This document shows positions 54,957 through 63,501 of a DNA stretch of 64,000 bases, one piece after another (position 1 is the stretch's first letter; every line of letters begins with the position of its first letter). Origin of the DNA: Maribacter sp. ACAM166 (lineage in GTDB: Bacteria; Bacteroidota; Bacteroidia; Flavobacteriales; Flavobacteriaceae); NCBI RefSeq assembly GCF_005771495.1, contig NZ_VAUW01000001.1, positions 248,001-312,000 on the forward strand, written 5' to 3'. The notes under the pieces were generated by a model. It ran no database searches and was not told the DNA's origin. It saw nothing but the letters and a program-made list of their open reading frames with translations. The position numbers and the translations under genes are program-made.

Positions 54957-56297
54957 TTATTTAAAATTAGTTACTTTTTCGCTGAGGTCGAAAACCTTAG
55001 CTTCTTTGATTGTTTTTGAAATTATACTAGAACCAGCCGCACTTCTATAACCGCCTGCACAATGAACGACAATAGGCTTGTCTGTGGGAATATCCTTTAT
55101 GGAATTTCTAAGTTCGTTCAATGGTATGTTAATGGCATTTTTGAAAATCTTTCCTTCTTGCACCTCACTTCTATTTCTAATATCCACAATGGTGTAGGCC
55201 TCTGTGTTGTCTTTAAAAGTTTTGAAATCAAAATCATCAGAATGTTCTATGTGTGTGTTTGCTAAAGTTACGACTGCTTCTATCTGAGTTTCGTAACCAA
55301 TTTTTGCGATTCGTTCAAGAATTTCTTGCCTTCTAGAAATACTGTCTATGACTAGGTAGTAAGGTTCGTTTGGCTCAATGATAGATCCCAACCACGTTTC
55401 TATTTTGTCATCTTCGTTTCGTGCCATAATATTGATGGCATTGGCAACATGATTATTTTTGAAATCACTTTCATCCCTTGTATCTATTACAACACATTTT
55501 TTTTCTAAGGAAGCTACTGTCATGAGAAAAGGTATTTCAGCGATACTACTTTCGAAAGGGTTTGCCCCTTTTTTATTTAGGTCCACATCAAATCCAAAAT
55601 AAGAGGGAATAAACGGTTGGTCTGCTAGAATATGATTTACAAAATCCTCTTCCGCCAATTTCTTAAAGGCCCAATTACCCATCCGCTCGTTACCCAATGT
55701 ACTGGATGAATCAGAGCTCATGTTTTTGCCACAAAGTGACCCTGCCCCATGTGCAGGGTACACTATAGTTTCATCTGGTAGATGATTGAATTTAGTTTGA
55801 ACTGTATCGAACATAGCTTTTGCAAGTTCTTCGCGTTTTGCTTTCATGTTACCCACTTTCTCTCGTAAATCGGGCCTACCGACATCACCAATGAATAAAG
55901 TGTCACCAGTAAACATAGCTTGTTTTGATGCGTTGTCCTTGGCTACAATGGTAATCCCGTCAGGGGAATGCCCAGGAGTATTTATAGCAGCGAAGGTAAT
56001 GTCATTTATCATCACGGTATCACCGTCATCAAAAGATTTATGAGGGTAATCTGCACCTACCAGCTTACTAGTATATAAAATTGCACCTGTTTCTTTGTGA
56101 ATCTGTAAATGACCACTAACAAAATCTGCATGAGGGTGCGTCTCAAAAACAGCAACAATTTCAGCATTGTTTTCCTCTGCAAACTTATAATATGGTTTTG
56201 GATCTCTCGATGGATCAACGAGCGCCATTTTAGTGCCGCTTAATATGGCGTAAGAATAATGGGCTAGTGGTTTGTCTTGAAATTGCTTTATAATCAT
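54957..56297 (-). CDS. Metallo-beta-lactamase/rhodanese fusion, persulfide dioxygenase-like
   Basis: A 446-residue cytoplasmic protein. The N-terminal MBL domain (about 1-235) has the mononuclear-iron motif ETHPHADFVSGH (His54, His56, Asp58) and FTGDTLFIGDVGRPDL, as in ETHE1/Blh persulfide dioxygenases. Two rhodanese domains follow. The first (about 255-345) reads YYLVIDSISRRQE at its active loop and lacks the catalytic Cys. The second (about 355-446) has VVHCAGGYRSAAG with the Cys intact. It would oxidise glutathione or protein persulfides to sulfite and handle sulfane sulfur. It sits between the peroxiredoxin and dps genes. Confidence 0.92.
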   Translation of the reverse strand: MIIKQFQDKPLAHYSYAILSGTKMALVDPSRDPKPYYKFAEENNAEIVAVFETHPHADFVSGHLQIHKETGAILYTSKLVGADYPHKSFDDGDTVMINDITFAAINTPGHSPDGITIVAKDNASKQAMFTGDTLFIGDVGRPDLREKVGNMKAKREELAKAMFDTVQTKFNHLPDETIVYPAHGAGSLCGKNMSSDSSSTLGNERMGNWAFKKLAEEDFVNHILADQPFIPSYFGFDVDLNKKGANPFESSIAEIPFLMTVASLEKKCVVIDTRDESDFKNNHVANAINIMARNEDDKIETWLGSIIEPNEPYYLVIDSISRRQEILERIAKIGYETQIEAVVTLANTHIEHSDDFDFKTFKDNTEAYTIVDIRNRSEVQEGKIFKNAINIPLNELRNSIKDIPTDKPIVVHCAGGYRSAAGSSIISKTIKEAKVFDLSEKVTNFK

Positions 56298-56371
56298 ACT
56301 ATGGTTTTATTAGGAATAAAAATTTATAGAACCCGTCCCAAACCGAATGCTTAGGGACGAATACTGAAAAT

Positions 56372-57037
56372 TTAAATAGATTTTTTTGCAAGATACCAAT
56401 CCACTTTTTCAAGTGAATTGTCTGCTAATCTCGCATTGAGCTCATCTAATGTCTTAGGTGGTGAAACAATGACCTTATCTCCCCGTTTCCAATCTAAAGG
56501 CATAGAAACTTTGTACTTATCCGAAGTTTGTAAAGCGTCTAGCGCACGAAGTATCTCATCCATATTTCTACCAACATTTAATGGATAGTACATCACCAAA
56601 CGAATTTTTTTCTTCGGGTCAATAAAGAATACTGCTCTTACCGCCGCTGTCTCACTTTCATTAGGTTGTAGCATACCATACAATTTAGAGACTTTCATAT
56701 CAATGTCGGCAATGATTGGAAAGTCGAAATAAACGCCGGTATTCTCCCGTACATTTTGTACCCAACCCAAGTGGGCGTGAACGCTATCGATACTTAAACC
56801 CAATAATTCAGTATTTAGGGAATCAAATTCTTTTTTACGCGTGGCGAAACCACTCATTTCAGTTGTACATACAGGGGTGAAATCGGCAGGGTGAGAAAAC
56901 AGTAGAATCCATTTGTCTTTGGCGAAATCAGACATTTTAATTTTTCCTTTGGTAGTAACAGCTTCGAAATCTGGAGCAATATCTCCAATTCTTGGCATTG
57001 AAATTATTTGTTCTGGTGCTAGATTTTCGTTATTCAT
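56372..57037 (-). CDS. 1-Cys peroxiredoxin (Prx6 type)
   Basis: A 221-residue peroxidase with peroxidatic Cys57 in FSHPADFTPVCTTEM and the Prx6-type body (RKKEFDSLNTELLGLSIDS, VRAVFFIDPKKKIRLVMYYP, GRNMDEILRALDALQ). No other cysteine is present, so it is a true 1-Cys enzyme. It reduces hydrogen peroxide or organic peroxides with an external thiol. The rhodanese fusion and dps follow on the same strand, after 74 and 7 bases, so a shared transcript is likely. Confidence 0.95.
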   Translation of the reverse strand: MNNENLAPEQIISMPRIGDIAPDFEAVTTKGKIKMSDFAKDKWILLFSHPADFTPVCTTEMSGFATRKKEFDSLNTELLGLSIDSVHAHLGWVQNVRENTGVYFDFPIIADIDMKVSKLYGMLQPNESETAAVRAVFFIDPKKKIRLVMYYPLNVGRNMDEILRALDALQTSDKYKVSMPLDWKRGDKVIVSPPKTLDELNARLADNSLEKVDWYLAKKSI

Positions 57038-57400
57038 TATATTGTTTTATTCTATTATTTTGAATATTTCTATAAAATTAAACTATCATTTGAGTATGGT
57101 CGGTAACAATGGTTACGTAAAAATTAGTTTAACAGTTTTTAACACACATTTGTGTTGATTTATGATTGAAAATAGTTCGATTGTTTAGCAGAACCCATTT
57201 CCTATAGTATCATACTCGAACTTTATGACGATAATAGCTCATGGTATAATCATTCAAATAGTAGGATTTAAGTTTGATTAATTATCTAGCTCTATTCTTT
57301 ATATTGGGTCATCTAATCTTATAATTAAAAATGAATTCATTCCTCTTTAGATATTTTTTGGATATTGTATTTTTGATATTAGGAAAAAAATAAAATTTTC
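57038..57400. other. Intergenic between the peroxiredoxin and propeller genes
   Basis: A divergent promoter region. A small palindrome (AACACA with TGTGTT, about 57139-57154) could be an operator. I see no TAnnTTTG box with good spacing and no gene. Confidence 0.4.
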
Positions 57401-60400
57401 ATGAAATTTAAAACCATTCTTACCTCCTTAGTTTTTAGTATCACCAGTGTGCTTTTAGCGCAAGAAATCGATTTTTCGACCATAAAAAATCTAAATATTC
57501 GAAATGTAGGTCCTGCGAATATGAGTGGTCGTATTACAGCCATCGATGTGGTAACGGCGAATCCTAAAATCATGTATGTGGGTGCCGCCTCTGGCGGTGT
57601 GTGGAAGTCGGAAAATGGTGGTTCTGCATGGAAACCGATATTCGATGAGCAGCCTACACAAAATATTGGTTCACTCGCCATACAACAAAGTGAACCAGAT
57701 GTGATTTGGGTGGGTACCGGAGAAGGGAACCCTAGAAACTCTATGAATTTGGGAATGGGAATTTTCAAAAGTACCGATGGTGGTGTCACGTGGAAATATA
57801 TGGGATTGGAAGCTACTAAAACCATTCACAGAATAAGCATCGACCCTACAGACCCTAACATTATATATGCAGGCGCCATGGGTGACCCTTTTACGGCGAA
57901 TGAACATAGAGGTCTCTATAAGACTATCGATGGTGGCCTGCATTGGAAAAAGATTTTGTATACCAATACCAAATCTGGAATTGCTGATTTGGTGATAGAT
58001 CCAACAAATCCTAAAAAGCTTTTCGCTGCTTTATATGAACATGAACGTACACCTTATTATTTTACTTCTGGCGGTGAAGGATCAGGACTATATGTTTCAA
58101 CCGATGCTGGAAAAAATTGGAAAAAACTAGGGGAGGCAGCAGGCTTGCCATCTGGTAATTTGGGACGGATAGGTTTTGCTATTGCACCTTCTGAACCAAC
58201 TAGAATTTATGCTAAAGTTGAAGCTATGAAGAATGCAATCTACCGTAGTGATGACGGTGGCGCAAATTGGAAAATGATTAATAACAATCCTAAATTTGCC
58301 AATAACAGGCCCTTTTATTTTCAAGATTTAGCCGTAGATTCAGAAGATGCGGATCGAGTGTATAATATTTACCAACCATTATCTGTGAGTTATGATGGTG
58401 GATCTACTTTTGATACAATCCCGATGATTCCTGCCGATGAAACAAAAGGTATTCATGCAGATTTTCATGCTTTTTGGGTAAACCCTAGAGATGCAGAACA
58501 TTTTATTATCGGTGGCGATGGCGGATTAGGCATTACCTATGATCATGGAAAAAGTTGGTATTTTCCAGAGACGATACCGGTAGCCCAATTTTATCACGTC
58601 GGTGTTGATAATGATACGCCCTACAATGTATACGGTGGTATGCAAGATAATGGGAATTGGTCTGGTCCAGCCTATACTTGGAAAAGGGGAGGTATTCGCA
58701 CCTTATATTGGCAGTATTTAGTGGGCGGTGATGGATTTGATATTTCTCCGGATTTGGATAATTCACGCTTTGGTTATGGTTCCTCACAAAATGGAGACTT
58801 GTATCGATATGATAAATTAACAGGTTATTATGTGAGTATAAAACCACCTGCGCCAGATTTAAAAACCTCTTTGCGTTTTAACTGGAATGCAGCTTTTGCA
58901 AGAAACCCGATTGATGATAATTCGGCGTTTTACGGGTCACAATTCGTGCATGTGACGAATGACAAAGGCGCTTCTTGGAAAATTATATCACCCGATTTAA
59001 CCACCAATAATTCAGAACATCAAAAACCGGATTATGGCGGATTAACCCTAGATGTATCTGGTGCAGAACGCTACAATTCTATTTTAACCATCGCACCGAG
59101 CTCTATTGATGCTAACGTTATTTGGGTAGGTACAGATGATGGTCAGGTGCAATTAACCACAGATGGTGGTGTCAAATGGAAAAATGTCACCGAGAAAGTA
59201 AAAGGGATGCCCAAAGAGGGGTGGATAGCCGAAATAGAAGCATCACGATATAATGTTAGTACAGCATGGATGGTTGTGAACAACTATAGAAAAGGTGATT
59301 ATGAGCCCTATCTTTTTAAAACTACTGATTTTGGAAAAACTTGGACTAGATTGGTGAATGGAGTTAATATAAAAGGGTATGCCTTAAGTATTATTCAAGA
59401 TCCGGTGGAACCTAATTTAGTGTTTTTAGGTACGGAAAATGGATTATGGATAAGTATAGACGAAGGCATTACTTGGTCTCAGTTTAAAAATGGTTTCCCC
59501 TCAGTATCAACGATGGATTTAAAAATTCAAGAACCTGAATCTGCTTTGATTGTTGGAACTTTTGGAAGAGCTATATGGGTGCTAGATGATTTACTGTCCT
59601 TAAGAGAAATTGCTGCGAATCGATTAAAATCTGAACTAACGGCACTGCCTATGAATGATGCTGTACAGGTAAAAGGATTGTTCATTAATCCACCAGGAAA
59701 TATTTGGACAGGGTTTCATACCACCTTTGAAGGTGGGAATAAAGTCTTTCAAAAAACAAAAATCCCTTTTTATTTATCGCAAGAACCTAAGGCCCAAACA
59801 AGTGCTACCGCGATTATTTATGACCATAAAAATAGATTAATCAATACGATTGAAACTAAGGAGTTGACCAAGGGTTTGAATTATATGATTTGGAAGCTAG
59901 ATGAAAAGGCTACTTCATTGCCGGGCGCATGGCAAGATGATTTCTCTAGAGATATACCAGTGTTGCCAGGGGAATATACCATTGTGGTGCAGCAAGGTTC
60001 ATCTAAGGATACCACTATGGTAACCATTATACCGGATCCAAGGTTTGAATTGGAACCTATTGTGGATGCTGAATTATATGAATTTAATAAAAAGCTAGAC
60101 CATCAAATAGCGCTATTCATAAATCAATTAAAGGATATTGATAGAAAAAAGAAACAGGTAGAAGCACTGACTAAACAGCTCAATGAAAAACCTAATCAGA
60201 CCAATAAGGCATTAAAAGAACAGGTTAAAAATATGTTGGGAGAATTAGCAGCCCTTCGGGCAAAGGGACAAACCCCTAAACCTGAAAGGCAAGTAGGAGC
60301 TTGGCAGTCTTTTGAAACATCGCCCTATTCTAAAATTAAAGAGGCGCTTAGTATTGGTGCTGCACAAGTAAATGTACCTTCAAAACAAAACAAACAAGTA

Positions 60401-60523
60401 CTTGAACACGTAAACTTGCTCGTGTCTAATTTTTCAAAAATGACTACTGATTTTATGAATACCAAATGGGCATCATTTGAAACTGCCGTTGAAAATAGCA
60501 GCTTTAAATGGAGTAAGGAGTAA
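57401..60523 (+). CDS. Giant secreted BNR/sortilin-type beta-propeller protein (copy 2)
   Basis: A 1040-residue exported protein with a signal peptide ending near residue 20 (SVLLAQE). It has BNR/Asp-box repeats such as KSENGGSAWK, KSTDGGVTWK, KTIDGGLHWK and VSTDAGKNWK through about residue 730, indicating stacked propellers. A beta-rich region (about 770-885) and a helical tail (about 890-1040) follow. Order and ends match the gene at 6662, so the two are paralogues, with many substitutions. No T9SS C-terminal signal is visible. Function is unknown; binding of peptides or a peptidase role has been proposed for such proteins. Confidence 0.88.
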   Translation: MKFKTILTSLVFSITSVLLAQEIDFSTIKNLNIRNVGPANMSGRITAIDVVTANPKIMYVGAASGGVWKSENGGSAWKPIFDEQPTQNIGSLAIQQSEPDVIWVGTGEGNPRNSMNLGMGIFKSTDGGVTWKYMGLEATKTIHRISIDPTDPNIIYAGAMGDPFTANEHRGLYKTIDGGLHWKKILYTNTKSGIADLVIDPTNPKKLFAALYEHERTPYYFTSGGEGSGLYVSTDAGKNWKKLGEAAGLPSGNLGRIGFAIAPSEPTRIYAKVEAMKNAIYRSDDGGANWKMINNNPKFANNRPFYFQDLAVDSEDADRVYNIYQPLSVSYDGGSTFDTIPMIPADETKGIHADFHAFWVNPRDAEHFIIGGDGGLGITYDHGKSWYFPETIPVAQFYHVGVDNDTPYNVYGGMQDNGNWSGPAYTWKRGGIRTLYWQYLVGGDGFDISPDLDNSRFGYGSSQNGDLYRYDKLTGYYVSIKPPAPDLKTSLRFNWNAAFARNPIDDNSAFYGSQFVHVTNDKGASWKIISPDLTTNNSEHQKPDYGGLTLDVSGAERYNSILTIAPSSIDANVIWVGTDDGQVQLTTDGGVKWKNVTEKVKGMPKEGWIAEIEASRYNVSTAWMVVNNYRKGDYEPYLFKTTDFGKTWTRLVNGVNIKGYALSIIQDPVEPNLVFLGTENGLWISIDEGITWSQFKNGFPSVSTMDLKIQEPESALIVGTFGRAIWVLDDLLSLREIAANRLKSELTALPMNDAVQVKGLFINPPGNIWTGFHTTFEGGNKVFQKTKIPFYLSQEPKAQTSATAIIYDHKNRLINTIETKELTKGLNYMIWKLDEKATSLPGAWQDDFSRDIPVLPGEYTIVVQQGSSKDTTMVTIIPDPRFELEPIVDAELYEFNKKLDHQIALFINQLKDIDRKKKQVEALTKQLNEKPNQTNKALKEQVKNMLGELAALRAKGQTPKPERQVGAWQSFETSPYSKIKEALSIGAAQVNVPSKQNKQVLEHVNLLVSNFSKMTTDFMNTKWASFETAVENSSFKWSKE

Positions 60524-60535
60524 TCTAGGATTGGA

Positions 60536-61984
60536 CTATAGTATAATAGCTTCGGCCTCAATTTCAACTTTATAACCTTCGCCCACCAATTTAGCTTCAA
60601 CTAGGGTATTTGCCGGATTGATTCCTTTAAATCGCTCACCATGAGTGCGGGCTACAAGTTCCCAATCGTCAAGTTGATGAACAAAAATACGGGTACGGAC
60701 AATATCTGCCAGAGTACCACCAAAAGAGGTGATGACCCCTTCGATTTTGTCGATAATGAAATGAGTCTGTGCTACAGGATCATCACCCCCAATCATTTCG
60801 CTACCATGGGTAGCCGTAGTACCAGAGATATGTATGGTATTACCGATTTTTACGGCCCTACAATACCCTGCAAAATCTTCCCATGCTGTACCGCTAAAAA
60901 TCTGTTCTCTGTTTGGCCCTGTTTTTACGGGTGTGAACGCTTTTGGTATGGTTTCTAAATGATCACTGAGGTCACCCGAAGCGGTCAAAAAAGGTGGCTT
61001 TCTATACTCATCGCCACAATCTCCTGGAATCGCGGCTAACTTTTGCTGGGCATTTTTAATTGCCATGATATCTTCTGAATCTAGTTTAATATCAAGCATT
61101 CGTCTGTTGTCATTGATATGCTCACTTTCACCCAATCTAGCACCAACGATAACTGCAGCAACTGCAGGGTGTTCTAAAATGAACCTACTGGCAACATTCG
61201 CTATGGAAGCATCGTGTTTATCGGCAATCTTTTTAACCGTTAGCAATAGGCTTTGGTACGGAGCCCATCCGCCAGCAGTATCTATAAATCGTTTGTATTT
61301 CATTTGTGACCACGTGGTCAATTCTTCATTGGTCGGTTCTGGTTTACCCAGCCATCTATCTGTTAAAAAGCCACCGGCCAAGGTTCCGAAGGTCAATAAC
61401 TTTACATTGTATTGTTTGCAAACAGCTGCCATTTGTCCGTTAGCACGTTGGTCTATTAAAGAATGACAGATTTGATTGCTTACTATGGGAATACCACTGG
61501 CAAGCGCGATACGCAAATGAGCAGCATCAAAATTGGTTACACCTATGTGCTTTATCAGTCCTTCTTCCTGTAATTCCTTGAGGTAGAAAAGTCCATCAAG
61601 CCAACTTGCATCTGGGTAATACCACGCATGAAATTGTAATAGATCTATGCTCGGTTGTTGTATTCTGGCCAAAGCTGTCTGAATGGCTTCTCGCACATCG
61701 GTTCTACTTATTTTACCGGGTTTAGGAACCCATTTGGTAAACAATTGTACGTGGTCTTTATTCTCTAGACTATTTTTAAAGGTTCCCGCAATTATTTCAC
61801 TAGACCCATAATGATCGGCCATATCAAAAGAGGTAAGACCAGCTTCTAAGTAAGGTGCCATAAATTTAGAGGTTGCGACTGGGTCTAACGTATTGCCATT
61901 TCGTTCCATATCGGCAATTTGCCACAAGCCAGTGATAACTCTAGAAATCTCAAATCCTTTTGCCAATTCAATTTTTGTCTGCAT
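60536..61984 (-). CDS. Aldo/keto reductase fused to a RidA-family domain
   Basis: A 482-residue bifunctional-looking protein. Residues 1-325 form an aldo/keto reductase barrel with the catalytic tetrad visible: Asp54, Tyr59, Lys84 and His119 (FDMADHYG, LFTKWVPK, LLQFHAW). Residues 355-482 form a Rid (YjgF/YER057c/UK114) domain: YCRAVKIGNTIHISGTTATH, TRIFVHQLDDWELVAR and the end VEIEAEAIIL. At the place of RidA Arg105 (PARSCVEV) it reads PANTLVEA, so imine-deaminase activity is doubtful. It begins 4 bases after the permease stop, so the permease, this gene and probably the DUF885 gene form one operon. Substrate unknown. Confidence 0.88.
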   Translation of the reverse strand: MQTKIELAKGFEISRVITGLWQIADMERNGNTLDPVATSKFMAPYLEAGLTSFDMADHYGSSEIIAGTFKNSLENKDHVQLFTKWVPKPGKISRTDVREAIQTALARIQQPSIDLLQFHAWYYPDASWLDGLFYLKELQEEGLIKHIGVTNFDAAHLRIALASGIPIVSNQICHSLIDQRANGQMAAVCKQYNVKLLTFGTLAGGFLTDRWLGKPEPTNEELTTWSQMKYKRFIDTAGGWAPYQSLLLTVKKIADKHDASIANVASRFILEHPAVAAVIVGARLGESEHINDNRRMLDIKLDSEDIMAIKNAQQKLAAIPGDCGDEYRKPPFLTASGDLSDHLETIPKAFTPVKTGPNREQIFSGTAWEDFAGYCRAVKIGNTIHISGTTATHGSEMIGGDDPVAQTHFIIDKIEGVITSFGGTLADIVRTRIFVHQLDDWELVARTHGERFKGINPANTLVEAKLVGEGYKVEIEAEAIIL

Positions 61985-61987
61985 CTT

Positions 61988-63475
61988 TTATTCTTCAGGA
62001 AGTTTTAAAAATAATTCTTTCAAGTGGGCATTCTTTTTCTTTAACCTTCTCCAATTGAAACCAAATATGATACTCGCCAACGCCATGACGATAAGCCATA
62101 TAGGTGTGGAGTGAAAATACCAAGCGGTTGTTTGGGATGTTAAATCTTTATAGGTATGAATACCTAAAAAAGCGGATAGTGTCAGTATGCCAAGCCATCC
62201 TATCCATAATTGTAAGGTCCTATTTTTCAATACTGAAATAGATGCAGCTAGCGTAGGGTTGACCTTGGTAATCGCCACCAAAGTAATACACATTAATAGA
62301 AAGTTGACCATCATAGAGGTAACCATAATATCTATACCTAAAAAGAAATCTCCGGCATAATGAGACCCTAAAACACCTAGGCTTGCCATACTTCCGGCAA
62401 CAACTAATGCTATATGTGGTGTGTTGTTTTTTTGATGAATCCGAGAAATCGATTTTGGAAAAATTCCATCTTTTGCCCAGGCGAACATTAACCGTGATAC
62501 CGATAAAAGCATGGCTGGTAAATCATTGATCAGTGCAATGGCGGCACCTGCTAAAATTGCGATTCCCAATCCAGAGGGTAGCACATAGCTAAGTAGTCCT
62601 GGGGCAGAAATATCTTTGGTCATAGCTTCTTCGGCCACAAAACTCCAAGGAACGATATGGTAAACTGCCGAGGCAAATAAAAAGTAAAATAAGCCTACCC
62701 CAACGATGGCTAAAAGTATGGCTTTTGGAAGTGTTTTTGTTGGATTTTTAGCTTCTCCACCCGCCTGGGCAATCGAATCGAAGCCAATAAAACTTGAAAA
62801 AAGCAGAGCGGCTGCTGATAAAAATATCCGCCAGTCAAAATTTATGTTTGTGATGGGATCAAAAGTGCGTCCCGTTTTTTCTTGAAGTCCGATTAAAAAA
62901 TCAGATGAGTCATACATCAAACCAGCAGCTATGACAATTCCGCCTAGGGCGAACATCAAAAACATCATGGGGAGTAAAATGCGTTCATAGCTTTTTATCC
63001 CGCGGATATTAACAGCTACAAAAGTCCAAATTAATGATAAAGCAATTGATACTCTTATCCATCCTACTTCGAGACTTTTAGAGATATTCTCCCACCCTAA
63101 GCTTAGGGTGACATCACGAATAAAAGGTACCGTGACATAGGCGATTACACCAATAACAATAGATAAGCCAAACCATTGGGAGAAGCTGGCCACAAACCCT
63201 AAATAAGGGTTAAGACCCCTACTGGCATAAATATAGCTACCACCGGCGCGAGGCATAGCCGAGGCTAAAATACCATAAGCCAAAGCAGCAAATAATGCAG
63301 GGATTGCCGCAAAGGCGAATGCAGGTAATACGTACGGCCCTATACCCGGTACGTTGCGCTGAATCATAAAAGGAACTACATTAATAGAAGCACCTAACAT
63401 GGAACAGACACCTGTGGCAGTAAGGGCGAGAAGCCCCATCTGACGGGTTAATTTTTCAGGATTCGGTTGGGCCAT
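61988..63475 (-). CDS. APC-superfamily amino acid permease
   Basis: A 495-residue secondary transporter with about 12 transmembrane helices. The start LTRQMGLLALTATGVCSMLG and the GGSYIYASRGLNPYLGFVA region in helix 3 are the family hallmarks (consensus ARAGGxYxY). FIGFDSIAQAGGEAKNPTKT in the middle is also typical. Substrate cannot be told. It lies 26 bases after the DUF885 gene and 3 bases before the AKR-Rid gene, so it probably supplies the substrate of that enzyme. Confidence 0.93.
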   Translation of the reverse strand: MAQPNPEKLTRQMGLLALTATGVCSMLGASINVVPFMIQRNVPGIGPYVLPAFAFAAIPALFAALAYGILASAMPRAGGSYIYASRGLNPYLGFVASFSQWFGLSIVIGVIAYVTVPFIRDVTLSLGWENISKSLEVGWIRVSIALSLIWTFVAVNIRGIKSYERILLPMMFLMFALGGIVIAAGLMYDSSDFLIGLQEKTGRTFDPITNINFDWRIFLSAAALLFSSFIGFDSIAQAGGEAKNPTKTLPKAILLAIVGVGLFYFLFASAVYHIVPWSFVAEEAMTKDISAPGLLSYVLPSGLGIAILAGAAIALINDLPAMLLSVSRLMFAWAKDGIFPKSISRIHQKNNTPHIALVVAGSMASLGVLGSHYAGDFFLGIDIMVTSMMVNFLLMCITLVAITKVNPTLAASISVLKNRTLQLWIGWLGILTLSAFLGIHTYKDLTSQTTAWYFHSTPIWLIVMALASIIFGFNWRRLKKKNAHLKELFLKLPEE

Positions 63476-63501
63476 TTATTCGTGGTTTATAAATGAAACG
63501 A

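Noticed and set aside
57379-57825. 148-codon minus-strand frame at the start of the second propeller gene
   Set aside because: Antisense to the signal peptide and first BNR repeats of a clear plus-strand gene; Pro/Ser-rich with no coding features.
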